64,000 nt of DNA from a candidate division NC10 bacterium CSP1-5 (GTDB lineage: Bacteria; Methylomirabilota; Methylomirabilia; Methylomirabilales; CSP1-5), in the NCBI GenBank assembly GCA_001443495.1, contig LDXR01000003.1, positions 163,087 through 227,086 on the forward strand, written 5' to 3'. The stretch's first letter is position 1; every line of letters starts with the position of its first letter. Position numbers and translations under genes: made by a program. The notes under the pieces are model-generated. The model searched no databases. It worked only from the letters and a program-made list of their open reading frames with translations, and had not been told where the DNA came from. Positions 1 through 10,306 of the stretch are shown here, in pieces.

Positions 1-758
1 CGCGTCGCGCCCGGATCACGATTCCCGGCGGCGAGGTCGCGCAGCTCCGCGAGATGATCCGAGGGGTCCACGGGGACGATGGGTGTGATCTGGTCGGGAC
101 CTGCGTGGGCATCGTCCCGCTGGACCGCATCATCATCGGTCAGCGCATCAAACCGAAAGATGTGGTCCTGGGGCTTCGCTCGAGCGGCATTCACAGCAAC
201 GGCCTGACGTTAGCCCGCGATGTGTTCTTCCGACGCCGGAAACTTCGTCCGGATCGGCACATGCCCGAACTGGGTCGGACCATCGGGGACGAACTGCTCG
301 AGCCGACCCGCATCTACGTCCCCGAGGTCGTCGAAATGCTGAGGGGCGAGTTGGATCTGAAGGCCCTCATCCATATGACCGGTGATGGCCTCCTCAACCT
401 AAGCCGGGTCGCTGCGCCAGTCGGCTTTGTCATCGACTTCTGGCCGGAACCGCACCCCGTTTTTGGCCTGATCCAGGCCATGGGCCGGATAGGCCCCGAG
501 GAAATGTTTCGAATCTTCAACATGGGAATCGGCTTCTGTCTCGTGCTACCGGATGACTCTCGCCAGATCGACCGAGTTATGGCCATCGCCAAGAGGCATG
601 GGGTCGAGTGCTATCGGCTGGGATACGCCATCCGGGACGCCGAACAGCGAATTTCCCTGAAACCGTATGACCTCGTGGCGCACGGGGGGAGATTCCGTCG
701 AGGTTCACGGTTCAGGATTCAGGGTTCAGGGAGGGTTCTGCGAAGGCGATCTCTTTGA
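1..758 (+). CDS. purM: phosphoribosylformylglycinamidine cyclo-ligase (AIR synthase)-like, 5' truncated
   Basis: The frame is open from the first bases of the window, so the N-terminus lies outside it. PurM converts FGAM to AIR in purine synthesis using ATP. The visible part begins within the conserved PGGE.AQL region and continues with the DLVGTCVG, GLRSSGIHSNG and HMTGDGLLNL segments typical of the PurM-like fold. The mature homology ends near HGGRF. The last ~16 residues are encoded by a GGTTCA-type repeat (702-730) that reads through to a TGA, so the tail is probably recruited repeat sequence. The family (PurM-like) is clear; exact function is likely but the missing N-terminus prevents a full check. 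Confidence 0.85.
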   Translation, partial: RRARITIPGGEVAQLREMIRGVHGDDGCDLVGTCVGIVPLDRIIIGQRIKPKDVVLGLRSSGIHSNGLTLARDVFFRRRKLRPDRHMPELGRTIGDELLEPTRIYVPEVVEMLRGELDLKALIHMTGDGLLNLSRVAAPVGFVIDFWPEPHPVFGLIQAMGRIGPEEMFRIFNMGIGFCLVLPDDSRQIDRVMAIAKRHGVECYRLGYAIRDAEQRISLKPYDLVAHGGRFRRGSRFRIQGSGRVLRRRSL

Positions 759-767
759 TCGGGCGAT

Positions 768-998
768 CTATCGTTGTTTGTCCTGAGAGCCCCGGACGAG
801 CTTCTCCAGCTGGCCCAGGGCATTGGCCGTCTCCTGGCGGGCGTCCTCGAGCGCCTGCTGCAGACTTTCCACACGCTCCCGAAGCCTCAAATCGGCTCCT
901 GTCCGCTGATAGGCCATCGTCGCCAGCACAAGCGCGGTAATGCTGATGAGGAGCGCCAGCAAGGCCAATCCCCGGCCCCCCTTCGCCTTCTCAGCCAT
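768..998 (-). CDS. small membrane-anchored coiled-coil protein, unknown function
   Basis: A 76-residue protein with a short basic N-terminus, one hydrophobic segment at about residues 9-29 (LALLALLISITALVLATMAY) and a charged, heptad-like C-terminal half (about residues 38-70) that could form a coiled coil. The C-terminal part would face the periplasm if the N-terminus stays inside. It ends just past the convergent purM-like gene and starts 18 bp after the RDD gene, so the two are probably co-transcribed. I do not recognise a family. Confidence 0.55.
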   Translation of the reverse strand: MAEKAKGGRGLALLALLISITALVLATMAYQRTGADLRLRERVESLQQALEDARQETANALGQLEKLVRGSQDKQR

Positions 999-1016
999 AT
1001 CGCTTTCCTCCCAGCG

Positions 1017-1763
1017 TCACTGCCCGCCTCCGGCATCGACCAGAACAACACAGGTCCCGGCCAAGAGATCATGAAGTCCCCGCCTGCGCGGATGAAGGAG
1101 GACCATGATCAGCCCCAGACCGAAAGGGAGCAGCGCGATGAAATACCCCACCCGTCGCAGGAAGGCGCGTCCGTATCCGATGTCCCCACCATCCCGCCTC
1201 ACCACCCGCACCCCCATCAGCATCATTCCGGGGGTCTGACCCCCCTGCCCCCAGCACAAGACGCGGTAGGCGAAGCTCACCGCAACGCCCGCCACGAGCG
1301 CCGCACCTACCCCCAGAAGCTGGACCTCGAATGTCGGCTCCCTGGCGACCGTCCCCCCCAATAACGCAGTGACGTAGGCGAGAATCATGGCCGGAACCGT
1401 CCAGACAAGGGAGAGGGGCGCGTCGACCAGAGCAGCAACCGCCCTCCGTAAACAACCGGCGTAGACCATTGCGGAACCCGCAGAGGCCCTGGCCGCTTCC
1501 GTCTCATCAGGCGTCCTGAGCTCCGCCGGCAAGGTGAGACGACTCCAGTCCAGTTCCTCTTCCACAGTCCCCCCATCGACCACGAACCGGTCCGGAAGCC
1601 CCACCCGCGTTTCTTGAACCGCGACCGGGGAAGCGACGGGTAGCAGTACGATCGAGGGTGCCGGCGCACGATGCCGAGGGATGGGAAGGAGGGGGTTGGC
1701 GCACCGCCGACACACGGTGAGGCTATCGAAACTCACATGGCCGCAATGATGGCACCGCATCAT
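1017..1763 (-). CDS. RDD-family membrane protein with N-terminal zinc ribbon
   Basis: The 248-residue protein opens with a CxxC...CxxC zinc ribbon (C4, C7, C19, C22). A ~75-residue linker and then an RDD domain follow, with several hydrophobic segments (for example VDAPLSLVWTVPAMILAYV and LRRVGYFIALLPFGLGLIMV). The RDD signature is visible as the RRAVAALVDAPL start and the HPRRRGLHDLLAGT end. RDD proteins are membrane proteins of mostly unknown role, some linked to ion transport. A strong AGGAGG lies directly before two consecutive ATG codons (1763 and 1760), and either could be used. Confidence 0.8.
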   Translation of the reverse strand: MMRCHHCGHVSFDSLTVCRRCANPLLPIPRHRAPAPSIVLLPVASPVAVQETRVGLPDRFVVDGGTVEEELDWSRLTLPAELRTPDETEAARASAGSAMVYAGCLRRAVAALVDAPLSLVWTVPAMILAYVTALLGGTVAREPTFEVQLLGVGAALVAGVAVSFAYRVLCWGQGGQTPGMMLMGVRVVRRDGGDIGYGRAFLRRVGYFIALLPFGLGLIMVLLHPRRRGLHDLLAGTCVVLVDAGGGQ

Positions 1764-1846
1764 CTCCTCCTTAACACATCCTGGAGCGCACGGTCAAGAC
1801 TTGACCCTTGCCCCGGCGGTCTTTAGAATCGCACCGAGGGAACGCC

Positions 1847-2170
1847 ATGCCCATCTACGAGTACGCCTGCGGCGACTGCCGCCGCACCCTGAGCCTGCTC
1901 ATCCTGAATATCCACAATCCGCCGCCGCTCCGCTGCCCCCACTGTGGAGGCGAGCAGCTCGACCGCCTCCTCTCCCGCTTCGCCCGGCTCCGGACCGAGG
2001 AGCACCCCGACGGGCTCGGTGATCCGCGCCACCCGAGTGACTTCGATCAGGAGGATCCCCGGAGTGTCCATCGGTGGGTTACGAAAATGGGGAAAGAGCT
2101 GGGAGAAGACTTCGAGCCGATGATGGAGGAGGCCCTCCACGAAGAAGAGGACCTCGAGGCTGCTCCGTAA
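1847..2170 (+). CDS. FmdB-type zinc-ribbon regulatory protein
   Basis: The N-terminus MPIYEYAC followed by CGDC and CPHCGG is the FmdB/CxxC_CXXC_SSSS zinc ribbon (usually about the first 45 residues). The rest is acidic and probably flexible. The ATG at 1847 with GAGGG just upstream is preferred over an upstream TTG because the family begins exactly at MPIYEY. Such proteins are predicted regulators, but no target can be deduced here. It is divergent from the RDD gene and stands alone. Confidence 0.75.
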   Translation: MPIYEYACGDCRRTLSLLILNIHNPPPLRCPHCGGEQLDRLLSRFARLRTEEHPDGLGDPRHPSDFDQEDPRSVHRWVTKMGKELGEDFEPMMEEALHEEEDLEAAP

Positions 2171-2359
2171 ATTCCCGCCAGGCATTCCCCCCGGTAAACC
2201 AGCCCCCCATTGCCGTCAACGCCGCCTTTGCCACGGCCGCCCAACCGGAACTGGAGCTACGATACGCTCTTTAGTACCAATCCTCCACCCGGGACGCCGA
2301 TGGGGATCATCTACACGCGGGGCCACTGGTCTGAGGGATAGAAGGCGAGCAGGGCGTGA

Positions 2360-2761
2360 TTATTGGGTCTTCTCGGCCACTTCCAGGCGGGTGAGGGCCC
2401 GGGCGAGGGACGTCTGGGCGCGCAGGACATCGATCGATTCATCTCCCCATCGGGCCAGGCGTTCAAAGGCCCGATCCCTCGCCCGCTGTGACCGGGCGGC
2501 ATCGATCTCCTCGGCCTTCTCCGCCGCCTCGGTGAGGATGATCACAGTCTCGGGACGGACCTCGGCGTACCCCCAACTCATCGCGAGATAGCGCCATGTG
2601 CCATTCTTTCGGTAGGCGAGCTCCCCGGTCTTCAGCGTGGACATGAAGGGGAGATGGCCGCCCATGACGCCAAAGTACCCCTCGGCCCCCGGAGCGACGA
2701 CCTCTTCGACCTCCTCCCTCGCGACCATCCGGGTCGGAGTCACCACCTCCAGAGTCACCAT
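2360..2761 (-). CDS. atpC: F1 ATP synthase epsilon subunit
   Basis: The 133-residue protein has the N-terminal beta-sandwich (LEVVTPTRMV, GAEGYFGVMGGHLPFMS, GYAEVRPETVIILTEAAE) and the C-terminal helical hairpin of the epsilon subunit, which couples F1 rotation to the c-ring and regulates ATPase activity. The start at ATG 2761 with AAGGGA upstream is chosen because homology begins there; the longer open frame upstream overlaps atpD. It is the last gene of the ATP synthase operon, 107 bp after atpD, and a CTAG-type repeat sits in that gap. Confidence 0.93.
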   Translation of the reverse strand: MVTLEVVTPTRMVAREEVEEVVAPGAEGYFGVMGGHLPFMSTLKTGELAYRKNGTWRYLAMSWGYAEVRPETVIILTEAAEKAEEIDAARSQRARDRAFERLARWGDESIDVLRAQTSLARALTRLEVAEKTQ

Positions 2762-2824
2762 CTTCGGAATCCCTTCGACTCTCGCCACGATTGCCCCCTG
2801 GGCGCGCCCAAGTGCGGTTAGAAA

Positions 2825-2852
2825 GCTAGAAGGCGAGGACGCGCATTCTAGC
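2825..2852. repeat. short CTAG-type inverted repeat
   Basis: GCTAGAAGGC and GCATTCTAGC form the two ends of a 28-bp unit whose outer 7 bp are a perfect inverted repeat. It is a minimal copy of the same family seen at 4330-4420 and 35313-35408. It lies in the atpD-atpC gap and may form a hairpin in the operon mRNA. Confidence 0.6.
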
Positions 2853-2868
2853 GGACGGCAGTCGCCGG

Positions 2869-4302
<1,434 letters not shown>

Positions 4303-4329
4303 TCAACAAAGCTGCGAGTAAGCTGGTAT

Positions 4330-4420
4330 GCTAGAAGGCTAGTACGCTCGAAAGCAAGAAATAGAACCGCTCGCGTCGACCTCTGGGCATCCTAGCGTCC
4401 CATCCTTCCAGCATTCTAGC
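4330..4420. repeat. CTAG-type inverted element (~91 bp)
   Basis: The left arm is a run of GCTAGAAGG/CTAGTACG-like units and the right arm (CCTAGCGTCCCATCC, then GCATTCTAGC) is a degenerate inverted copy. The arms are separated by about 35 bp. It fills most of the 139-bp gap between atpG and atpD. The element is related to those at 2825 and 35313. Confidence 0.65.
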
Positions 4421-4426
4421 CACTCG

Positions 4427-5308
4427 TCACGCGGTGCCCGCCTCCCGCAGGGCCTCGGCCCCGCCCACGATATCCATCAGCTCTTTCGTGATCCGCTCCT
4501 GCCGCGCTTTGTTGAAGACCAGCGTCAGGCGCTCGATCATCTCTGCCGCATTCTTCGTGGCTGCCTCCATGGCCGTCATGCGCGCCCCCTGCTCCGCCGC
4601 CGCCGATTCCATCAGCGCCCGATAGACCTGCACCTCCACGTGGCGGGGCAACAGCTCACTCAGGATGACCTCAGGGGACGGTTCAAAGATGAACTCGACC
4701 GGCTCGAGTTCGCCCGATTCGACCGAGAGCGGCTCGATCGGGAGAAGCCGTTCCATGACGGGGCGCTGGATCCCGGCCGATCTGAACTCGTTGTACAGGA
4801 GATCTACCTCATCCAGTTCCCCGCCGATGTACGCACCAGCCAGCTGGCTTCCGATCTCCGCCGCGTGCGTGTACGCCAGCTGATCAAAGACGTTGATCCA
4901 CTCCCCCTGTCGCTCGATCTGCCGCCGGCGGAAGAAGTCCCGAGCCTTGCGGCCGACGACCAGGAGGATGATCTGTACCTCGGTGTCCCCCGCCTGCCTG
5001 AGATAGTCAAACGCCTTCCTGAGGATATTGGCATTGAAGGCCCCGCACAACCCCTTGTCGGCAGCGACGACCACCAGGCCCTTCCGCCCCGTCTCTCGCC
5101 GCGCGAGCAAGGGGTGCCGCTCCGGTTCGGTCCTGAGCGCCAACGAGGCGATAACCTCCCGAAGCTTGAGGGCGTATGGCCGGGCCTCCACGATCCGCTG
5201 CTGGGCGCGACGGAGCTTGGCCGCAGCCACCATCTTCATGGCCTTGGTGATCTGCTGGGTGCTCTTGACGCTGTTGATGCGTCGTCGAATATCCCGGAGT
5301 GTCGCCAT
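4427..5308 (-). CDS. atpG: F1 ATP synthase gamma subunit
   Basis: The 293-residue rotor shaft of F1. The N-terminus RDIRRRINSVKSTQQITKAM and the C-terminal helix with ARQERITKELMDIVGGAEAL are diagnostic. The two helices form the coiled coil inside the alpha/beta ring. The length is normal for the family. It follows atpA after a 78-bp gap. It would act with atpA and atpD on the cytoplasmic side of the membrane. Confidence 0.96.
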   Translation of the reverse strand: MATLRDIRRRINSVKSTQQITKAMKMVAAAKLRRAQQRIVEARPYALKLREVIASLALRTEPERHPLLARRETGRKGLVVVAADKGLCGAFNANILRKAFDYLRQAGDTEVQIILLVVGRKARDFFRRRQIERQGEWINVFDQLAYTHAAEIGSQLAGAYIGGELDEVDLLYNEFRSAGIQRPVMERLLPIEPLSVESGELEPVEFIFEPSPEVILSELLPRHVEVQVYRALMESAAAEQGARMTAMEAATKNAAEMIERLTLVFNKARQERITKELMDIVGGAEALREAGTA

Positions 5309-5386
5309 CTGTCAACCAATGGAGACAGGTGGCTAGTGTCTGGTGTTTTTCACTAATCACCAACCACCCATCACCAATACGCCGCC

Positions 5387-6913
5387 TTAGGCGGCCGCCT
5401 TCTGCGTCTTGAATTCCTCCTTGTACTCCCGGATGGCCTGCTCTATCTTTCGGCGGAGATCCTCGCCGATCTCCCGCTTTGCATCCAGCTCCCTGTAGAT
5501 TTCGGGATAGCGTGTCTCGACGAACCGGGTGAGCCCCTGTTCGAACGCCCGAATCGCCTCCGCCGGAAGATCATCCACAAGTCCGTTGACCCCGGCGAAA
5601 ACGATCAGGATCTGCCGCTCCACGGGCAGGGGAACGAACTGGTCCTGTTTCAGGATCTCGACCATCCGCTGGCCCCGGTTGAGCTGCGCCTGCGTCGCCT
5701 TGTCCAGCTCGGAGCCGAATTGGGCAAAGGCGGCCAGCTCCCGATACTGGGCCAGATCCAGGCGGAGGCGCCCCGCCACCTGCCGCATCGCCTTGATCTG
5801 GGCGCTCCCCCCGACCCGCGAGACCGACAGCCCCACGTTCACCGCGGGCCGAATCCCCGCGTAGAAAAGGTCCGCCTCGAGATAAATCTGCCCGTCGGTG
5901 ATGGAGATCACATTGGTCGGGATGTAGGCCGAGACATCGCCGAGCTGCGTCTCGATGATCGGCAGCGCGGTGAGCGAGCCGCCACCCAGCTCATCGTTGA
6001 GCTTGGCGGCCCGCTCCAGGAGTCTCGAGTGCAGGTAAAAGACGTCCCCCGGGTACGCCTCGCGCCCGGGCGGCCGCCGGAGCAGGAGCGAGAGCTGGCG
6101 GTAGGCCTGGGCGTGCTTGGAGAGGTCATCGTAGATGACCAGGGCGTGCTTCCCGTTGTCCCGGAAGTACTCCCCCATGGCGCATCCGGCGTACGGCGCG
6201 ATGTACTGGAGCGGCGCCGGCTCCGAGGCCGTGGCCGCGACCACGGTGGAGTACGCCATGGCACCGCCGTCCTCGAGGATCTTCACGACCTGTGCCACGG
6301 TGGACCGCTTCTGTCCCACGGCGACGTAGATGCAGAAGACATCCTGCCCCTTCTGATTCAGGATGGTGTCCACCACCAGGGCGGTCTTCCCCGTCTGGCG
6401 ATCGCCGATGATGAGCTCCCGCTGGCCCCGCCCGATGGGGATCATGGAGTCGATGGCCTTGATGCCGGTCTGGAGCGGCTCCTTGACCGGCCGGCGGTCC
6501 ACCACCCCGGGCGCCAGCCGCTCGATGGGCCGATGCTCCCGGGCCTCGATGGGCCCCTTGCCGTCGATGGGCTGGCCAAGCGCACTGACGACGCGGCCGA
6601 TCATCCCCTCGCCCACCGGCACCTCTGCGATCCGACCGGTCCGCTTGACCAGGTCCCCCTCTTTGATCGCCATAACTTCACCCAGGAGAATGGCCCCGAC
6701 GTTATCCTCCTCCAGATTGAGGACCATGCCGATGACATCGTGGGGGAGCTCCAGCAGTTCACCCGCCATCACCTTCTCCAAGCCGTAGATCCGGGCGATC
6801 CCATCACCGACCTCGATCACGGTCCCGACCTCGGCGACATCCACGGCCGCCTCGTACCCCTTGAGCTGCTCCTTGATGAGCTCACTGATCTCGTCCGCGC
6901 GAATCTGTGCCAT
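5387..6913 (-). CDS. atpA: F1 ATP synthase alpha subunit
   Basis: The 508-residue non-catalytic nucleotide-binding subunit. It has the P-loop [10 protein letters not shown], the [12 protein letters not shown] segment and the signature [14 protein letters not shown] (ATP synthase alpha/beta signature). N-terminal residues [16 protein letters not shown] match the delta-binding helix. Only six bases separate it from atpH, so the two genes are probably translationally coupled. Confidence 0.97.
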   Translation of the reverse strand: MAQIRADEISELIKEQLKGYEAAVDVAEVGTVIEVGDGIARIYGLEKVMAGELLELPHDVIGMVLNLEEDNVGAILLGEVMAIKEGDLVKRTGRIAEVPVGEGMIGRVVSALGQPIDGKGPIEAREHRPIERLAPGVVDRRPVKEPLQTGIKAIDSMIPIGRGQRELIIGDRQTGKTALVVDTILNQKGQDVFCIYVAVGQKRSTVAQVVKILEDGGAMAYSTVVAATASEPAPLQYIAPYAGCAMGEYFRDNGKHALVIYDDLSKHAQAYRQLSLLLRRPPGREAYPGDVFYLHSRLLERAAKLNDELGGGSLTALPIIETQLGDVSAYIPTNVISITDGQIYLEADLFYAGIRPAVNVGLSVSRVGGSAQIKAMRQVAGRLRLDLAQYRELAAFAQFGSELDKATQAQLNRGQRMVEILKQDQFVPLPVERQILIVFAGVNGLVDDLPAEAIRAFEQGLTRFVETRYPEIYRELDAKREIGEDLRRKIEQAIREYKEEFKTQKAAA

Positions 6914-6919
6914 CGCTCG

Positions 6920-7462
6920 TTACTCCCTGAGGAGACGTTCCCGAAGCTGCCTGAGCTGCGTGCGGAGGCTGCCGTCATAGACGGTGCTCTCCACCTGGAC
7001 CACGATCCCCCCGAGAATCGCCGGATCGACCCGCGGCTCCAAGAAGATGGTGCCCCCCAGGACCTGGGCCAACCGGCGGCGAAGGCCCTCCTGGAGATCG
7101 GGTGCGAGAGGGACCGCCGTCGTCACCGCCGCCTGGATTCGTCCCAAACGCTTATTCATCAGGTCGCGGTAGAGGAGAGCCATGGCCGGCAGGGCCTGCA
7201 TCCGGTGCCGCGAGAGGAGGAGATCCAGAAACCGAGCGACGAGGGGAGCCAGGCCCATCCGCTGTGAGAGGCTCTTGAGGGTCTCTGCCTTGTTTCTGAG
7301 GAGGATGCCCGGATTGCCGAAGAAGGCAGCCATCGCTGGGTCCTGATGCCAGAGCGTCGCCACACGCTCGAGCTCCGTGCCGACCGCTTCCAGGGCATCC
7401 GCCTCGGCGGCCGCCTCCCCGAGGGCCTTGGCATAGCGCTTGGCCAACCCAGCCGCAATCAC
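6920..7462 (-). CDS. atpH: F1 ATP synthase delta subunit
   Basis: A 180-residue protein with the OSCP/delta pattern: N-terminal AKRYAKALGEAA, the central RFLDLLLSRHRMQALP and the C-terminal LEPRVDPAILGGIVVQVESTVYDGSLR. It ties F1 to the peripheral stalk. The start is a GTG whose bases overlap the TGA of atpF (GTGA). This supports translational coupling within the operon. Confidence 0.93.
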   Translation of the reverse strand: MIAAGLAKRYAKALGEAAAEADALEAVGTELERVATLWHQDPAMAAFFGNPGILLRNKAETLKSLSQRMGLAPLVARFLDLLLSRHRMQALPAMALLYRDLMNKRLGRIQAAVTTAVPLAPDLQEGLRRRLAQVLGGTIFLEPRVDPAILGGIVVQVESTVYDGSLRTQLRQLRERLLRE

Positions 7463-8055
7463 GAGGTCCCCCCCAGCTCCTGAATCGTCTGCTCCGCAAG
7501 GCGTCGGTGATCCGCTTCCGTCAGGCTCCGCCGCAGGAGCCGCTCCGCCGCCGTGAGAGACAGATGGACCGCTTCACCGCGCAGCTCGGCCTTGGCGCGG
7601 CGCACCTCCTGTTCGATCTCGGACCGGGCCTGAGTGAGCAGGCGGTGGGCCTCGTCGCGTGACTGCTGGATCAAGCGCTCGCGCTCCTCGGCCATCTCCC
7701 GATCCATCTGCTGCCGAAGGGCGGCCGCCTCCTGGCGGGCCGCCCGCAGCGATTCCTCGTGCTCGGCGCGCGCGCGGACCACTTCGTCCCGGGCCCGCTT
7801 GGCCTCTTCCAGGGAATGGCGGATCCCCTCGGCTCGCTTCTCCATGAAGGCAGAGAGGGGCTTGAAGAGGAACTTGTAGAGGATACCTGCAAGGATGAGG
7901 AAATTGATCGCCTGCAGCAGCAGCGTGATGTCCAGGTTCACGATCCCGGGGGCGTGTTCCTTCTCGGCCGCAGCGGCCCAACTCACCTGCGGAACGACTC
8001 CCAGGAGCAGGCTCACGATGCCGCTCCCGAGCCCAGAGGTTCTGACCCGCTCCAT
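7459..8055 (-). CDS. atpF: F0 ATP synthase b subunit
   Basis: The peripheral-stalk b subunit. Starting at ATG 8055 (GGAGAG upstream) it has a signal-like hydrophobic segment (GIVSLLLGVVPQVSWAAAA), a second membrane segment (LLQAINFLILAGILYKFLF) and then a long, Ala/Arg/Glu-rich coiled coil to the C-terminus. An alternative GTG at 8109 overlaps the stop of the upstream gene as GTGA and would add 18 residues. Many b and b' subunits of this type carry such a cleavable-looking leader. It precedes atpH with a 4-bp overlap. Confidence 0.9.
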   Translation of the reverse strand: MERVRTSGLGSGIVSLLLGVVPQVSWAAAAEKEHAPGIVNLDITLLLQAINFLILAGILYKFLFKPLSAFMEKRAEGIRHSLEEAKRARDEVVRARAEHEESLRAARQEAAALRQQMDREMAEERERLIQQSRDEAHRLLTQARSEIEQEVRRAKAELRGEAVHLSLTAAERLLRRSLTEADHRRLAEQTIQELGGTS

Positions 8056-8105
8056 CGTCTCTCCACCATGGATCGACAAAGACCCGGCAGCGATGCGGTC
8101 ATCCT

Positions 8106-8549
8106 TCACGCCGATTCCCCCGTGTCATCGTCACCAGCAGACCCTGCCGCCAGGAGCGCGACCGGCCCCACCAAGAGCCCGATGGCCAGACCGAACACCT
8201 GAACAGGAAGAAACTTCAGAACGAGGAAAAGCACGATCCCGATCCCGAGGAAGCGAAGGAGCGAACCGCTTACGAGGCGGGGGAGAACCCTTGTCGTCTC
8301 CGAGGTGATAGTGCGGGTAACCGCCTGGCGCAACAGCTCCAGGTTCGCGACCGCGATCCCACCGCCGATCGCATAGCCCACCGCCCAACGCCACCCGCCC
8401 AAGACCAGAGAAAAAAGGAAACCGCCCCCGATAAGGATAAGGGCGGTTCGGTGCGTCCTCCGGCCGAGCGCCTCGGGATCGCCCTGCCCACCCGTCCCTT
8501 CAGGGGCTCCCCTCGCCCAAAGGCGCCATAAGCTAGCACGGCCCTTCAT
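8106..8549 (-). CDS. ATP synthase I (AtpI)-like membrane protein
   Basis: A 147-residue protein with a ~30-residue polar N-terminus and four hydrophobic segments (ALILIGGGFLFSLVLGG, WAVGYAIGGGIAVANLELL, LLRFLGIGIVLFLVLKFL, VFGLAIGLLVGPVALLAAG). This is the topology of the ATP synthase I family (PF03899-like), which assists c-ring assembly or Mg transport. It is the first gene of the ATP synthase cluster. The a (atpB) and c (atpE) genes that normally follow atpI are absent, and atpF comes next. Confidence 0.7.
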   Translation of the reverse strand: MKGRASLWRLWARGAPEGTGGQGDPEALGRRTHRTALILIGGGFLFSLVLGGWRWAVGYAIGGGIAVANLELLRQAVTRTITSETTRVLPRLVSGSLLRFLGIGIVLFLVLKFLPVQVFGLAIGLLVGPVALLAAGSAGDDDTGESA

Positions 8550-8609
8550 TGGGTGTCAAGCCTTCTCCGACGCCTCCAGGAGGCAGTCGCGGGGTGGGGA
8601 ATTGGGTGA

Positions 8610-9734
8610 TCAGGCCAGGGAGTCGGGCTGGGCCCGGCGGCGGACCTCGCGGATCGTCCCTCCGCCCAGCACCAGATCGGGGTCTTCCCGATCGTAAAAG
8701 ACCACCGCCTGGCCAGGGGTGATGGCGCGGACCGGGCGGGCAAATCGCGCGAGAACCTGCCCATCTGCGAGAGGTGCTATTGTGGCCTCCTCCAGCGGGT
8801 GGCGGTACCGAATGGTCGCAAACACTGAGCGTGCTTCGGTGAGCTCCTCGCCGGCGACAAAATTCACCCGGTGCGCAACCAGGGTGTCGGCAAAGAGATC
8901 CGCCTCCCGGCCCACCACCACCTCGTTCCGCTCCGGGTCCACGGCGACCACGTAATACGGGCCTCGACCCCCGATCTTCAGACCCCGCCGCTGCCCGATT
9001 GTGAAGAGGGGGACCCCCGCGTGCGTCCCCAGCATGTCGCCGCTCTGATCGCGGATGGGCCCGGGGCGCATCGCTTCAGGAGCCCGTTCCCGGAGCAGTC
9101 CACGGTAATCGCCGTTGGGGAGGAAACAGAGCTCTTGGCTCTCGGGCTTGTGCGCCACGCGAATCCCCAGGCGCGCGGCCAACGCCCGGACCTCACTCTT
9201 GCGCATCGTCCCCAAGGGGAAGCGAATCCGTCGAAGCTGGGATTGGGTGAGTCCGTAGAGGAAGTAGCTCTGATCCTTGCCGCGATCAATCCCCCGCTTG
9301 AGCAGGACCTGACCGGTGGCCGGGTCCAGCGCTGTTCGCGCATAGTGGCCCGTGGCGACAAACGCCGCCTCCCAGGCGAGGGCCCGCCGGAGGAGAGAGC
9401 CGAACTTGACCTCCGTGTTACAGGTGGCGCAGGGGAGGGGGGTCCGTCCCGCCGCATATTCCCGACAGAACGGGGTAATCACGTGCTCATCAAATTCGCG
9501 CTCGACGTTCAGCAGATAGTGTGGAAACCCGAGGTGGGCCGCCATCAGGCGGGCATCGTCATAGGTCTCCGGGGTGCAGCAACTCTGGTGGGAAGATGCG
9601 ACAGGGGTCTGGGTCGAAAGATTCCAGACCTTCAGCGTGACACCGACAACTTCATACCCTTGTTCCTGAAGCAGGGCAGCCGTGACGGCGCTGTCCACGC
9701 CGCCACTCATCGCCACAACCACCCGCATGCCCAT
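8610..9734 (-). CDS. mnmA: tRNA-specific 2-thiouridylase MnmA
   Basis: MnmA adds sulfur to U34 of tRNA-Lys, -Glu and -Gln. The PP-loop motif SGGVDSAV is near the N-terminus, followed by the family segments PLPCATCNTEVKFG (first catalytic Cys), GKDQSYFL, ESQELCFLP (second catalytic Cys) and GQRRGLKIGG. The length of about 374 residues is normal. ATG 9734 or 9728 gives the canonical N-terminus; the open frame runs further upstream but lacks homology and overlaps the bactofilin gene. Confidence 0.95.
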   Translation of the reverse strand: MGMRVVVAMSGGVDSAVTAALLQEQGYEVVGVTLKVWNLSTQTPVASSHQSCCTPETYDDARLMAAHLGFPHYLLNVEREFDEHVITPFCREYAAGRTPLPCATCNTEVKFGSLLRRALAWEAAFVATGHYARTALDPATGQVLLKRGIDRGKDQSYFLYGLTQSQLRRIRFPLGTMRKSEVRALAARLGIRVAHKPESQELCFLPNGDYRGLLRERAPEAMRPGPIRDQSGDMLGTHAGVPLFTIGQRRGLKIGGRGPYYVVAVDPERNEVVVGREADLFADTLVAHRVNFVAGEELTEARSVFATIRYRHPLEEATIAPLADGQVLARFARPVRAITPGQAVVFYDREDPDLVLGGGTIREVRRRAQPDSLA

Positions 9735-9769
9735 TGTGAGATCTTTCGCGTCCCCTCTGCGGTGGGTTT

Positions 9770-10168
9770 CTATCTCTCCGCCGCAGAATCCCCGCCGGGA
9801 GGAGGAGCCGATACCTCGTCCATGGCCCCCATGTCGCAGGTGCCATTCAGCGCGGCCCCCTCCATCACCACGAGACACGGGGTGCTGATCTTTCCGATGA
9901 CCCTGCTCGAGGCGAGGAGCTCGATTCGCTTCTTGGCGCGGATGGTCCCTTCGATCTTCCCGTTGGAGATCAGGCTTCCCACGTCCACGTTCGCCCGGAG
10001 GATCCCTCCTTCCCCCACGATGAGCAGTTCATCCCCCACTACCTCGCCCTCGAGCCGACCGTCGATGCGCACCGTCCCCTGAAACGAGAGAACCCCCTTG
10101 AACTCGGTCCCCTCGCCGAGGAAAGCCTTGATCTCGCCAATCTGTTGTGCGTCCCTTTCCCGCGCCAT
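9770..10168 (-). CDS. bactofilin-family cytoskeletal protein
   Basis: The 132-residue protein has the bactofilin (DUF583) core: FLGEGTEFKGVLSFQGTVRI, a run of short beta repeats with Gly turns (GRLEGEV, GKIEGTI, SRVIGKI) and a flexible Pro/Gly-rich tail. Bactofilins form polymers that organise cell shape or envelope enzymes. The start is ATG 10168; a GTG at 10195 is possible and would add nine residues. It lies 35 bp before mnmA, on the same strand. Confidence 0.88.
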   Translation of the reverse strand: MARERDAQQIGEIKAFLGEGTEFKGVLSFQGTVRIDGRLEGEVVGDELLIVGEGGILRANVDVGSLISNGKIEGTIRAKKRIELLASSRVIGKISTPCLVVMEGAALNGTCDMGAMDEVSAPPPGGDSAAER

Positions 10169-10306
10169 GAGCCGCGATCCCCACCCATTGTTCACCTGCG
10201 CTCAAGCGACGATGGGCGTTGACGCTACCATGAAAGCCCATCCCTGTCAAACCCTTCCTCGGGTTGATGTCCCGACTCACCTCTGATATTCTGGAGATTA
10301 CGGAGC

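Noticed and set aside
5720-7267. A 515-codon plus-strand open frame opposite atpA and atpH.
   Set aside because: It is the mirror of strongly conserved ATP synthase genes in GC-rich DNA, where antisense frames stay open; the translation is His/Asp/Leu-rich with no domain.
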